Source of the DNA: Anaerofilum faecale
GTDB taxonomy: Bacteria > Bacillota > Clostridia > Oscillospirales > Ruminococcaceae
Assembly (NCBI GenBank): GCA_019114265.1
Contig: DXFV01000004.1
Location: 22,147 to 86,146 of the forward strand
DNA: 64,000 bases
Reading direction: 5' to 3'
The notes beneath the pieces are model-generated. The model was not told the DNA's origin. It did not search any database and was given only the letters and a program-made list of their open reading frames with translations. Positions 40,270 to 49,323 of this stretch are shown here, piece by piece. Every line of letters begins with the position of its first letter. Within the stretch, counting starts at the first letter, position 1. A program made the translations under genes and the position numbers.

Positions 40270-41808
40270 ATGTCTACCGCCGCTTATGAGATCGAACGCC
40301 TTCTGCAGTTTGGCCAAAAAAAGGGCATGATCGCCGATCTGGACGTGATCGTGGCCCGCAACCAGCTGCTGGACATCTTCCATCTGGACGCCCCCTACGA
40401 GGGCGAAGTGCCCGATGAGGATTTTGAGTATCCCACCGAGCTGCTGGAAAACCTGCTGGATCTGGCCGCCGAGCAGGGCCTGTTCGACAACGAGGTGAAC
40501 AACTTCCGCGTGAACTTCGAGGCCCGCATCATGGGCGCCATGATGCCCCGCGCCGGCGAGGTGGCCCGCACCTTTGCGCAGCTGCGCGAGGAGAAGGGCG
40601 TGAAGGCCGCCACCGATTACTTCTATAAGCTGTGCATCGATTCCAACTACATCCGCACCGCCCAGATCGCCAAGAACATCAAGTGGAACACCGCCACCCC
40701 CTACGGCGACCTGGAGATCACCATCAACCTCACCAAGCCCGAGAAGGACCCCAAGACCATCGCGCTGGAGAAGCTGCAGCCCCAGGCCGGCTATCCCAAG
40801 TGCATGCTGTGCCCGGAGAACATCGGCTATGCCGGACGCATCAACTTCCCCGCCCGGCAGACCCACCGCATCGTTCCGCTGGACATGTGCGGCGAGCGCT
40901 GGTACCTGCAGTACAGCCCGTATGTCTACTACAATGAGCACTGCATCGTCTTCTGCGAGCAGCACAAGCCGATGGAGATGGACCGCCACACCCTGGAGCT
41001 GATCTTCAGCTTTGTCAAGCAGTTCCCCCACTATACCTGCGGTTCCAACGCCAACCTGCCCATCGTGGGCGGCTCCATCCTGAGCCACAGCCACTTCCAG
41101 GGCGGCAACTACACCTTCCCCATGCAGCGCGCCGGCTATGCCGTGGAGCTGCGCCATCCCCGGTTCCCGGCCGTCAAGATGGGCATCCTGAACTGGCCGG
41201 TATCCGCCGTGCGCCTGGAGAGCGAGGACGCCGACCAGCTGCTGGAGGTGGGCGTGGCCATCATGGATGCCTGGCGCACCTGGAGCGATGAGAGCGTGGA
41301 CATCCGCGCCTTCACCGGCGACACCCCCCACAACACCATCACCCCCATCCTGCACTACGAGGAAGGCCGCGGCTACATCCTGGACATCGCCCCCCGCAAC
41401 AACCGCACCAGCGAGGAATACCCCGACGGCATCTTCCACCCGCACAAGGAGCTGCACAACATCAAAAAGGAGAACATCGGCCTGATCGAGGTGATGGGTC
41501 TGGCGATCCTGCCCGCCCGCCTGAAGGACCAGAGCGCCGCCATCTGCGACATCCTCACCGGCAAGGCCCCCGCCGACACCGCCCGCACCGAGGGCAGCCC
41601 GCTGGCCGTGCACGCCGACTGGATCGACGAGCTGGTGGCCGCACACGGCACCGGTATGCAGCCCGACGAGGCGATGGCCGCCGTGCGCGAGAGCATCGGC
41701 CTGAAGTTCAGCAAGGTGCTGGAGAACGCCGGCGTCTTTAAGATGACCGACGAGGGCAAGGCCGCCTTTGTGCGCTTCCTTGCCAGCATCGGCTGCGAGA
41801 CCGTGTGA
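40270..41808 (+). CDS. galT: UDP-glucose--hexose-1-phosphate uridylyltransferase (class II GalT)
   Basis: A 512-residue Leloir-pathway enzyme that swaps UMP between UDP-glucose and galactose 1-phosphate. It belongs to the longer Gram-positive class (GalT2, about 490-510 residues). Visible features are DIFHLDAPYEGE, SNYIRTAQIAKNIKWNTATPYGDLEITINL, PKCMLCPENIGYAG, and the active-site region GGSILSHSHFQGGNYTFPM with its histidines. ATG 40270 has GGAGG 8 nt upstream. No galK or galE is in the window. It fits growth on galactose-containing glycans of the kind the GH43 protein at 730 might release, but no direct link is shown. Confidence 0.97.
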   Translation: MSTAAYEIERLLQFGQKKGMIADLDVIVARNQLLDIFHLDAPYEGEVPDEDFEYPTELLENLLDLAAEQGLFDNEVNNFRVNFEARIMGAMMPRAGEVARTFAQLREEKGVKAATDYFYKLCIDSNYIRTAQIAKNIKWNTATPYGDLEITINLTKPEKDPKTIALEKLQPQAGYPKCMLCPENIGYAGRINFPARQTHRIVPLDMCGERWYLQYSPYVYYNEHCIVFCEQHKPMEMDRHTLELIFSFVKQFPHYTCGSNANLPIVGGSILSHSHFQGGNYTFPMQRAGYAVELRHPRFPAVKMGILNWPVSAVRLESEDADQLLEVGVAIMDAWRTWSDESVDIRAFTGDTPHNTITPILHYEEGRGYILDIAPRNNRTSEEYPDGIFHPHKELHNIKKENIGLIEVMGLAILPARLKDQSAAICDILTGKAPADTARTEGSPLAVHADWIDELVAAHGTGMQPDEAMAAVRESIGLKFSKVLENAGVFKMTDEGKAAFVRFLASIGCETV

Positions 41809-41836
41809 TCTCTGCCACAAAATTCTCGTTTTGGTA

Positions 41837-41866
41837 TTGACACAGGACAACCTGTGTTGATATAAT
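41837..41866 (+). promoter_or_regulatory. Sigma-A promoter of rpsF-ssb-rpsR, with palindromic spacer
   Basis: TTGACA (41837-41842), 18 bp, TATAAT (41861-41866). The spacer holds CACAGG-ACAA-CCTGTG (41841-41856), an inverted repeat that continues imperfectly into the -35 box. It could be an operator or chance. Confidence 0.75.
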
Positions 41867-41897
41867 AAAAAAGCTGTCTGAAAGCAGGCAGTTTCCT

Positions 41898-41935
41898 TGC
41901 CCCGGTCCACCGGGGCCATACGTCCAAAAGGAGGT
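41898..41935 (+). promoter_or_regulatory. Possible S6:S18 leader structure
   Basis: A short stem CCCCGG-TCCA-CCGGGG lies in the leader of rpsF, near the place where S6:S18 binds its own mRNA in many bacteria. The conserved CCG bulge was not clearly identified, so this is tentative. Confidence 0.35.
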
Positions 41936-41943
41936 GCTACAAT

Positions 41944-42228
41944 ATGGCTAAATACGAAACCATGCTGGTTACCAGCGCTGCTCTGGATGAGGAGGCTACC
42001 ACTGCTCTGGTGGGCAAGTTCAAGTCCCTGATCGAGGCGAACGGTACCATCGACGCTGTTGACGAGTGGGGCAAACGCCGCCTGGCTTACCCCATCAACG
42101 ACGAGGCGGAGGGCATTTACACTGTGATTAAGTTCACCAGCAACCCCGACTTCCCCGCCGAGCTGGATCGTGTGTACAAGATCACCGACGGTGTTCTGCG
42201 CACCATGATCGTCGCCGAGGCTGAATAA
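41944..42228 (+). CDS. rpsF: 30S ribosomal protein S6
   Basis: A 94-residue small-subunit protein that pairs with S18 on 16S rRNA. It matches from the start (MAKYETMLVTSAALDEEATTALVGKFKSLIE...) through the central VDEWGKRRLAYPINDEAEGIYTVIKF to VYKITDGVLRTMIV. ATG 41944 has AAAGGAGG 8-9 nt upstream. It leads the widespread rpsF-ssb-rpsR operon, here with 12-nt and 25-nt gaps. Confidence 0.98.
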   Translation: MAKYETMLVTSAALDEEATTALVGKFKSLIEANGTIDAVDEWGKRRLAYPINDEAEGIYTVIKFTSNPDFPAELDRVYKITDGVLRTMIVAEAE

Positions 42229-42240
42229 GGAGGCTGTTTT

Positions 42241-42711
42241 ATGCTGAATGTCGTTGCTTTGATGGGCCGGCTCGTGGCCGACCCGGAACTGCGTCACACC
42301 CCGCAGGGGACCGCTATCACAAGTTTCACCATCGCGGTGGAACGTAGCTTTGCCAGAGCCGGAACCGAGCGGCAGACCGATTTTTTTGATATTGTTGCTT
42401 GGGATCGCACTGCTGAATTTATCTGCAAATATTTCCAGAAGGGCCGGATGATCGCCGTTGATGGTCGTCTGCAGACCCGGACCTATCAGGATAAGAACGG
42501 CAACAACCGCAAAGCCTTCGAGATCGTGGTCAACAACGCCAATTTTGTTGGCGGCAAGAACGAAAACGGCGCAAGCAGCAACAGCAGCTATGCCCCGTCC
42601 GCCCCGGATTATTCCCGCGCTGTTCCCGCAGAACCCGCGCCCGCCTATTCGGCAGGCAGCCCGGACGATTTTGCGGTGATCGACGACAGCGACGAGGATC
42701 TGCCGTTCTAA
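42241..42711 (+). CDS. ssb: Single-stranded DNA-binding protein
   Basis: A 156-residue OB-fold protein that coats single-stranded DNA. The OB core is clear (MLNVVALMGRLVADPELRHTPQGTAITSFTIAVER ... FFDIVAWDRTAEFICKYFQKGRMIAVDGRLQTRTYQDKNGNNRKAFEIVVNNANFV). A flexible Ser/Ala/Pro-rich tail leads to the acidic tip DDSDEDLPF, which recruits repair and replication partners. ATG 42241 has AAGGAGG. It lies between the two ribosomal genes as in most bacteria. Confidence 0.98.
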   Translation: MLNVVALMGRLVADPELRHTPQGTAITSFTIAVERSFARAGTERQTDFFDIVAWDRTAEFICKYFQKGRMIAVDGRLQTRTYQDKNGNNRKAFEIVVNNANFVGGKNENGASSNSSYAPSAPDYSRAVPAEPAPAYSAGSPDDFAVIDDSDEDLPF

Positions 42712-42736
42712 CGATTCTATAAGGAGGATTTGAGCC

Positions 42737-42991
42737 ATGGCTTTTGAGAGACAGGAAGGCCGTTCCGGCCGCCCTCAGCGCCGCAGCCGCAAGAAGGTTT
42801 GCAGCTTCTGCGTTGATCGTATCGATCATATCGATTACAAGGATGTTCCCCGTCTGCGCAAGTATATCAGCGAGCGCGCGAAGATCATCCCCCGCCGCGT
42901 GACCGGCACCTGCGCGTTCCATCAGCGTGAGCTGACCGTCGCCATCAAGCGCGCCCGTCACGTTGCTCTGCTGCCCTACGTCAGCGACTGA
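42737..42991 (+). CDS. rpsR: 30S ribosomal protein S18
   Basis: An 84-residue S18. A basic N-terminus (MAFERQEGRSGRPQRRSRKKVCSFCVD) carries the Cys pair of the zinc-bearing form (CSFC). The rest, DYKDVPRLRKYISERAKIIPRRVTGTCAFHQRELTVAIKRARHVALLPYV, is the conserved S6-binding helical core. ATG 42737 has AAGGAGG 8 nt upstream. It is the last gene of the operon; a strong terminator follows. Confidence 0.98.
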   Translation: MAFERQEGRSGRPQRRSRKKVCSFCVDRIDHIDYKDVPRLRKYISERAKIIPRRVTGTCAFHQRELTVAIKRARHVALLPYVSD

Positions 42992-43007
42992 TTCCATCTG
43001 GATCACA

Positions 43008-43034
43008 GCCCCCGGATTTTCCGGGGGTTTTTTG
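43008..43034 (+). terminator. Terminator of rpsF-ssb-rpsR
   Basis: CCCCCGG / CCGGGGG stem with loop ATTTT, followed by TTTTTTG. Confidence 0.85.
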
Positions 43035-43058
43035 TTTTGGAAAATTTTCCGATTTTTC

Positions 43059-43087
43059 TTGACAGACAATGGCGCGTATGGTATCAT
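43059..43087 (+). promoter_or_regulatory. Sigma-A promoter of an orphan transcript
   Basis: TTGACA (43059-43064), 17 bp, TATCAT (43082-43087). It points toward a stretch without a recognised gene. Confidence 0.7.
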
Positions 43088-43094
43088 GATTTCA

Positions 43095-43110
43095 GTTAGT
43101 TAACGCTAAC
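43095..43110. promoter_or_regulatory. Operator site 3 (GTTAGT-TAAC-GCTAAC)
   Basis: Third copy of the 16-bp element found at 31724 and 31768, again immediately downstream of a -10 (7 nt gap here, 9 nt at 31724). Confidence 0.65.
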
Positions 43111-43233
43111 CAGCGCAAACCGGCCGCTCTGCGCAGGGCAGCTGCTTCCGGGCAGGCAGCCGATGTTGCTCTCTCCTCTCGATCTTACAAGCGGAACACT
43201 CGTGTTTACAGAATTACGGGGCTGTGACCACAG

Positions 43234-43271
43234 AAAAAACGCGCCGGGCTGAGCCGCCCGGCGCGTTTTTT
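43234..43271. terminator. Bidirectional terminator
   Basis: AAAAAACGCGCCGGGC / GCCCGGCGCGTTTTTT perfect stem with a TGAGCC loop. It ends the orphan transcript (+) and the acyltransferase-like gene (-). Confidence 0.9.
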
Positions 43272-43282
43272 GTTCTGCATAT

Positions 43283-44035
43283 TCACACCCAGCCCAGCGC
43301 CGCGGCAGCGCACAGCAGGCCGTACACCACCGGCTGGTGCGCCAGATAGACCCACAGGCTGTGTCTGCCCAGCCAGGCAAGCCCCGGCAGGCGCAGCTGC
43401 ATGGCTTTGCAGTCCTGCGGACGCTCCCACAGGCGGTAGGCGAACCATCCCGTCCAGAACAGGAACAGCCAGGGCAGCAGCGGGAAGTAGTCGCTGGAGA
43501 AAAAGCCGGGGCCGGGAAAGCCCAGCGGGTAGAGAAAATCGGTGGAATACAGCCAGCCGGGCAGCGGCGTCAGCAGACGGTCGCCCAGGCCGAGGCCGCC
43601 GGGCACACATTTGGTGATCCAGAACACTGCGAAGCTGGCAAACAGCCCTGCCAGGGGACGCAGACGTTCCAGCACCGGCCGGCAGAGCGCGGTGAGCAGC
43701 ATGCAGCAGCCCAGCAGGCTGAGCACACCGAACCGCACCCTCTGCTCCGGCATGGCCAGCGCCGTGACCAGACTGACCACACACCCCGCGCCCAGCACGA
43801 TCAACCCCCGCCGCACCGGGCGGCGGCTCATCCCGGCGCAGAAGCCGGACAGCAAAATGAAGCACCAGCAGATGCACTGCTGCCACAGATAGCCCGGCCA
43901 GCCCTGGTACCATCCCATCGGATGGCCGAAAATATACACCACATCGTACAACGCGTGGTAGGCGATCATATTCAGCAGGGCCAGACCGCGCAGGCTGTCC
44001 AGCAGGTGCAGGCGGGTGTGTGCGTGTGTTTGCAT
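43283..44035 (-). CDS. HGSNAT/DUF1624-like multi-pass membrane protein
   Basis: A 250-residue protein with about seven helices. It opens with RLHLLDSLRGLALLNMIAYHALYDVVY, the pattern (DSLRGLAxLxMIxYHxxYD) of DUF1624/heparan-alpha-glucosaminide N-acetyltransferase-like proteins with the conserved His. FILLSGFCAGMS and the C-terminal WLGRHSLWVYLAHQPVVYGLL also fit. Relatives move acyl groups across membranes onto sugars. The substrate is unknown. ATG 44035 has AAAGGAG 7 nt upstream. It lies next to the V/A-ATPase operon on the same strand, downstream of it, without an obvious functional link. Confidence 0.88.
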   Translation of the reverse strand: MQTHAHTRLHLLDSLRGLALLNMIAYHALYDVVYIFGHPMGWYQGWPGYLWQQCICWCFILLSGFCAGMSRRPVRRGLIVLGAGCVVSLVTALAMPEQRVRFGVLSLLGCCMLLTALCRPVLERLRPLAGLFASFAVFWITKCVPGGLGLGDRLLTPLPGWLYSTDFLYPLGFPGPGFFSSDYFPLLPWLFLFWTGWFAYRLWERPQDCKAMQLRLPGLAWLGRHSLWVYLAHQPVVYGLLCAAAALGWV

Positions 44036-44101
44036 GGGGTTCTCCTTTGGCACAAAGCGACCGCCGGCCGGCGCACAGAGCGCGGGCCGGCGGATGGGGT
44101 T

Positions 44102-44719
44102 TTATTCGGGGCGGTCTGTCTGGCGCTTGATGACCTTGAGGCGGGAGAAATCCTCCCTCTCCTTTTCCTCCAGCGCCTCGGTGATGAATTTGATGGTGGA
44201 GGTGAACTGCGGGATCATGATGTTGTTCAGCGCGTTGGCCCGCTTCTGGGTCTTTTTGATGGCCACCGCCAGCCGGTAGACGCTGCTTTCCACCTCGGCC
44301 AGTTCGACGGTGAGCCGCTTGACCTCCTCGAACTTGAGGTAGACGTCGTCCAGCTGGCTGTTGGTGGCTTCCAGGCCGTAGTACATCTCGCGGTGGGACG
44401 GGCCGAGGCTGACGATGGGCAGTTCGACGCCCATCACGCTGCGGAATTGCAGCCCCAACCCCTGCTCCACCGGCACCGTCTTGGCGAACTCGCCCACGAT
44501 ACCCAGCGTGACGTTGGCTTTCTGCAGCGCCCGGTAGGCGGAGGCATAGGCCGTTTCGATCTCGCTCTGGATGGCGGCGGCGCGGTCGATCAGCTGCATC
44601 ATCTCGCGCACCAGAATGTTGCGCTTGCGGTCCATCAGCTCGTAGCCCTGTTTGGCCAGCTGCAGGCTCTTTTTGGTGGCCATGAGGTTGCTTTTGGTGG
44701 GAAAGATCTGCTGTGCCAT
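44102..44719 (-). CDS. atpD: V/A-type ATP synthase subunit D
   Basis: A 205-residue central-shaft subunit that turns inside the A3B3 head. Long N- and C-terminal helices are visible (PTKSNLMATKKSLQLAKQGYELMDRKRNILVREMMQLID and RLTVELAEVESSVYRLAVAIKKTQKRANALNNIMIPQF), the latter with the family's KTQRRxNALE-like motif. It is last in the operon, 12 nt after atpB. The start ATG 44719 has GGGGGCGAAGG upstream. Confidence 0.95.
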   Translation of the reverse strand: MAQQIFPTKSNLMATKKSLQLAKQGYELMDRKRNILVREMMQLIDRAAAIQSEIETAYASAYRALQKANVTLGIVGEFAKTVPVEQGLGLQFRSVMGVELPIVSLGPSHREMYYGLEATNSQLDDVYLKFEEVKRLTVELAEVESSVYRLAVAIKKTQKRANALNNIMIPQFTSTIKFITEALEEKEREDFSRLKVIKRQTDRPE

Positions 44720-44731
44720 GCCTTCGCCCCC

Positions 44732-46108
44732 TTATCGCACCTCGACCGGGTGGTAGTGCTGTTCCAGAATGACCTCGTCCACGCGGTCCAGCTCGTTGCG
44801 CGGCAGCATGCCCAGCAGCTCCCAGCCCAGATCCAGCGTTTCCTCCATCGTGCGGTTGACATTCCCCTGCCCCACAAACCGCTGCTCGAAGGCGCGGCCG
44901 AAGGCCAGCACCCGCTTGTCGGCCGGGCTGAGCTCCTCCTCGCCGATGACGCTGGCCAGGGCACGGGCGTCCTGCACGCGGGCATAGGTGGCGAACAGTT
45001 GGTTTGCCAGCGCCGAGTGGTCGTCGCGGGTGTAGCCGGCGCCGATGCCGTCCTTCATCAGGCGGGACAGGCTGGGCAGCACGTTGATGGGCGGATAGAC
45101 GCCGGTGGCGTCGAGGCCGCGGTCCAGCACGATCTGCCCCTCGGTGATATAGCCGGTGAGGTCCGGGATGGGATGGGTGATGTCGTCGCCCGGCATGGTG
45201 AGGATGGGGATCTGGGTGACCGATCCTTTCCGCCCTTCCACGATGCCGGCGCGCTCGTACAGGCTGGCGAGGTCGGAGTAGAGATAGCCGGGGAAGCCCT
45301 TGCGGCCGGGGATCTCGCCCTTGGAGGAGGAGAACTCGCGCAGCGCCTCGCAGTAGCTGGTCATGTCGGTGAGGATGACCAGGATGTTCATGCCCAGATC
45401 AAAGGCCAGGTATTCCGCGATGGTCAGCGCACAGCGCGGGGTGAGGATGCGCTCGATGATCGGGTCGCTGGCCAGGTTCATCAGCATCACCACCCGGTCC
45501 ATGACGTTGGCGGTCTCAAAGCTGGTGCGGAAGTAGTCGGCCACGTCGTTTTTCACGCCCATCGCCGCGAACACCACCGCGAACTTCTCGCCGTCGGCCA
45601 CGCTGGCCTGCCGCACGATCTGCACCGCCAGCTCGTTGTGCTTCATGCCCGAGCCGGAGAAGATGGGCAGTTTCTGGCCGCGGATGAGGGTGGCGAGGCC
45701 GTCGATGGAGGAAATGCCGGTGCGGATATAGTTGCGCGGATACACGCGGGACACCGGGTTGATGGGCGCGCCGTTCACGTCCCGGCGCACCTGGGGGAAG
45801 ATCGCGCCCAGGCCGTCGGCCGGGCGGCCCAGGCCGTCCAGCGTGCGGCCCAGGATCTCGGGCGAGAGGTCGATCTCCATCGGGCGGCCGGTGAAGGTGG
45901 TGCTGCAGTTGTCCAGCGACAGCCCGCGGGTGCCCTCAAACACCTGCACCACCGCGCGGCGGCCTTCCAGCATCACCACGCGCCCCACGCGCACGCTGCC
46001 GTCGTCCAGGCGCAGCTGCACCATCTCGTCGTAGCTGGCGCCGTCCACATCGTCCAGCACCACCAGAGAGCCGTTGATGCGGGAAAGGCCGGTATATTCC
46101 AGACGCAT
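44732..46108 (-). CDS. atpB: V/A-type ATP synthase subunit B
   Basis: A 458-residue non-catalytic nucleotide-binding subunit of the head. It begins RLEYTGLSRINGSLVVLDDVDGASYDEMVQL. It has no P-loop, with FSGSGMKHNELAVQIVRQA in its place as expected. SSLAxxYERAG-like and ILTMPGDDITHPIPDLTGYITEGQIVLDRGL mark the nucleotide interface. Partner of the A subunit encoded 3 nt upstream. Length and motifs are normal. Confidence 0.97.
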   Translation of the reverse strand: MRLEYTGLSRINGSLVVLDDVDGASYDEMVQLRLDDGSVRVGRVVMLEGRRAVVQVFEGTRGLSLDNCSTTFTGRPMEIDLSPEILGRTLDGLGRPADGLGAIFPQVRRDVNGAPINPVSRVYPRNYIRTGISSIDGLATLIRGQKLPIFSGSGMKHNELAVQIVRQASVADGEKFAVVFAAMGVKNDVADYFRTSFETANVMDRVVMLMNLASDPIIERILTPRCALTIAEYLAFDLGMNILVILTDMTSYCEALREFSSSKGEIPGRKGFPGYLYSDLASLYERAGIVEGRKGSVTQIPILTMPGDDITHPIPDLTGYITEGQIVLDRGLDATGVYPPINVLPSLSRLMKDGIGAGYTRDDHSALANQLFATYARVQDARALASVIGEEELSPADKRVLAFGRAFEQRFVGQGNVNRTMEETLDLGWELLGMLPRNELDRVDEVILEQHYHPVEVR

Positions 46109-46111
46109 GGC

Positions 46112-47890
<1,779 letters not shown>

Positions 47891-47905
47891 ACTGTACACC
47901 TCGCT

Positions 47906-48499
47906 TTACTCGATCGCAATGGACAGGCCGGCATTCTGATAGAACCAGTCCTCCTGCCCGGCCAGACGGCTGTCCAGCGTGTCGTCGGCACGGCGGCGGC
48001 CGCTTGCCGCACGCAGCCCGCCCAGGCGGATGCTCTCGTCCGGCTGCACCTGCGCGCGGATGCCGGACGCCGCTGCCAGCTTCTCGGCCAGCGCCGTGTC
48101 GGCCGGGCGGGCAAAGACGGTGATCTCCCCGCCCAGCGCGGCCGACAGCTCTTTCAGGCTGGCTTCCAGCCAGCCGGTGTAGGCGGGCGTATGGGTGAAG
48201 GCGCGCACCCGTTCGGCCACCTGCTCCATCACGTCGCGGGTGATGGCGGCGCGGCAGGCGGCCAGCGCGGCGCTGGCTGCCCCGGCCGCTTTGGCCAGCC
48301 GGCGGTTGGTCTCGGCCTCGATGCGGCGGCTTTCATATTCCACCTGACGGCGCGCGGCGCGCTCGGCTTGCGCCTGCACCCGCTCGGTCTCGGCGGCGGT
48401 GTAGGCGTCCACCTGCCTTGCGATCTCCCTGCGGCGGCGCTCGGCGTCCCGCTGCATGGCCCGAAAGAATTTTTCGGCCCGTTCCTGTTCCTGGATCAT
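47906..48499 (-). CDS. atpE: V/A-type ATP synthase subunit E (peripheral stalk)
   Basis: A 197-residue stalk subunit. The first two-thirds form a long Arg/Glu/Ala-rich coiled coil (AERRRREIARQVDAYTAAETERVQAQAERAARRQVEYESRR). The C-terminal globular head shows GGEITVFARPADTALAEKLAAASG and ends GGLRAASGRRRADDTLDSRLAGQEDWF, the family's 'GGxxxxxxxxxxxxNTLxxRL' pattern. ATG 48499 is preferred to GTG 48508 because GAGGTG is then 6 nt upstream. It pairs with the small coiled-coil subunit encoded first in the operon. Confidence 0.92.
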   Translation of the reverse strand: MIQEQERAEKFFRAMQRDAERRRREIARQVDAYTAAETERVQAQAERAARRQVEYESRRIEAETNRRLAKAAGAASAALAACRAAITRDVMEQVAERVRAFTHTPAYTGWLEASLKELSAALGGEITVFARPADTALAEKLAAASGIRAQVQPDESIRLGGLRAASGRRRADDTLDSRLAGQEDWFYQNAGLSIAIE

Positions 48500-48509
48500 C
48501 TCGTTCACC

Positions 48510-48818
48510 TCAAATCTTTACGCCGATGGCGTCCCGCACATAGCGGGTGATGCGGTCTTTTCCGTTCTGGGCGCCGTGACGGTCGGGGATCTCGACGATC
48601 AGCGGGCGGCTCATCTCCTGGCGCACCTGGTCGAACCGGCTGCCGAACTGGGTCATCAGCTTTTCGGTCACCAGGATCATGGCGATGTCGGGGTCTGCCA
48701 GCGCCTTGTCCAGCGCCGCCTGCACCTCCTGCGCCTCATGGGCCACCGTGCCCTCGATGCCCGCCAGACGCATGCCCACCTGGGTATCGACGTTGTCGCT
48801 GATGAGATAAAAGCGCAT
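48510..48818 (-). CDS. atpF: V/A-type ATP synthase subunit F
   Basis: A 102-residue shaft subunit with a Rossmann-like fold: MRFYLISDNVDTQVGMRLAGIEGTVAHEAQEVQAAL, then DIAMILVTEKLMTQF, then RPLIVEIPDRHGAQNGKDRITRYVRDAIGVKI. All three are family hallmarks. It binds subunit D and regulates rotation. ATG 48818 has AAAGGAGG 8 nt upstream. The stop lies 10 nt before the atpE start. Confidence 0.95.
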   Translation of the reverse strand: MRFYLISDNVDTQVGMRLAGIEGTVAHEAQEVQAALDKALADPDIAMILVTEKLMTQFGSRFDQVRQEMSRPLIVEIPDRHGAQNGKDRITRYVRDAIGVKI

Positions 48819-48839
48819 GGCGAAGCCTCCTTTCCGGGT

Positions 48840-49292
48840 TCAGATCAGCTTGTTGAGGATCAGGATCGAGATGACCACGCCGTACAGCGCGATCGACTCG
48901 CCCAGCGCAACGAAGATCAGCGATTTGCCGAAGCTCTTGGGGTCCTCGCTGGCGGCTGCGATGGCGGCGGGAGCGCCCGCGGCCACGGCGATGCCGCCGC
49001 CGATGCCCGCAAGGCCGGTGGCCAGCGCGGCGGCCAGCAGGCCGATGCTCATGCTCTGGTTGCTGGCGGCGCGCTCGGCGGCGGTCATGGCGGTGGCGCC
49101 GTCGGCGGCAAAGACGGTCATGGCCAACAGGCACCCGGCCAGCAGCAGCACCACAAAGGCGGCCGCGTTGATGGCAAAGGATTTCTTCACGCCCAGCTTG
49201 CCGGCGCTGACGCGGCGGGCGACAAGGGCGCTGATGCCCAGCAGGGCGGCGACGGGCAACAGGGCGAACAGCAGCTGCAATACGATAGTCAT
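48840..49292 (-). CDS. atpK: V/A-type ATP synthase subunit K (c-ring)
   Basis: A 150-residue rotor-ring protein with four helices. The ion-carrying helix is recognisable: KSLIFVALGESIALYGVVISILIL, with the conserved Glu (GES). The third helix is Gly/Ala-rich (SIGLLAAALATGLAGIGGGIAVAAGAPAAIAAA) and is followed by the polar loop SEDPKSFGK. The Gln that helps bind Na+ in Enterococcus NtpK has no obvious partner here, which leans to H+ but proves nothing. The first hairpin is unlike the second and lacks a second carboxylate. ATG 49292 has GGAGG 8 nt upstream. Confidence 0.93.
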   Translation of the reverse strand: MTIVLQLLFALLPVAALLGISALVARRVSAGKLGVKKSFAINAAAFVVLLLAGCLLAMTVFAADGATAMTAAERAASNQSMSIGLLAAALATGLAGIGGGIAVAAGAPAAIAAASEDPKSFGKSLIFVALGESIALYGVVISILILNKLI

Positions 49293-49323
49293 GATTGTTT
49301 TCCTCCAGTTTTGTTTTCAGGCA

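Larger units (their letters stand above)
43094..43271 (+). ncRNA. Candidate operator-controlled small RNA
   Basis: Predicted transcript of about 180 nt from the promoter at 43059-43087 to a bidirectional terminator (43234-43271). The DNA between holds a GTTAGT-TAAC-GCTAAC operator and GC hairpins, but no frame with a good ribosome site. The only notable frame is 29 codons from ATG 43163, with a weak AGG upstream. It is called a small RNA by exclusion; expression is not shown. Confidence 0.4.
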
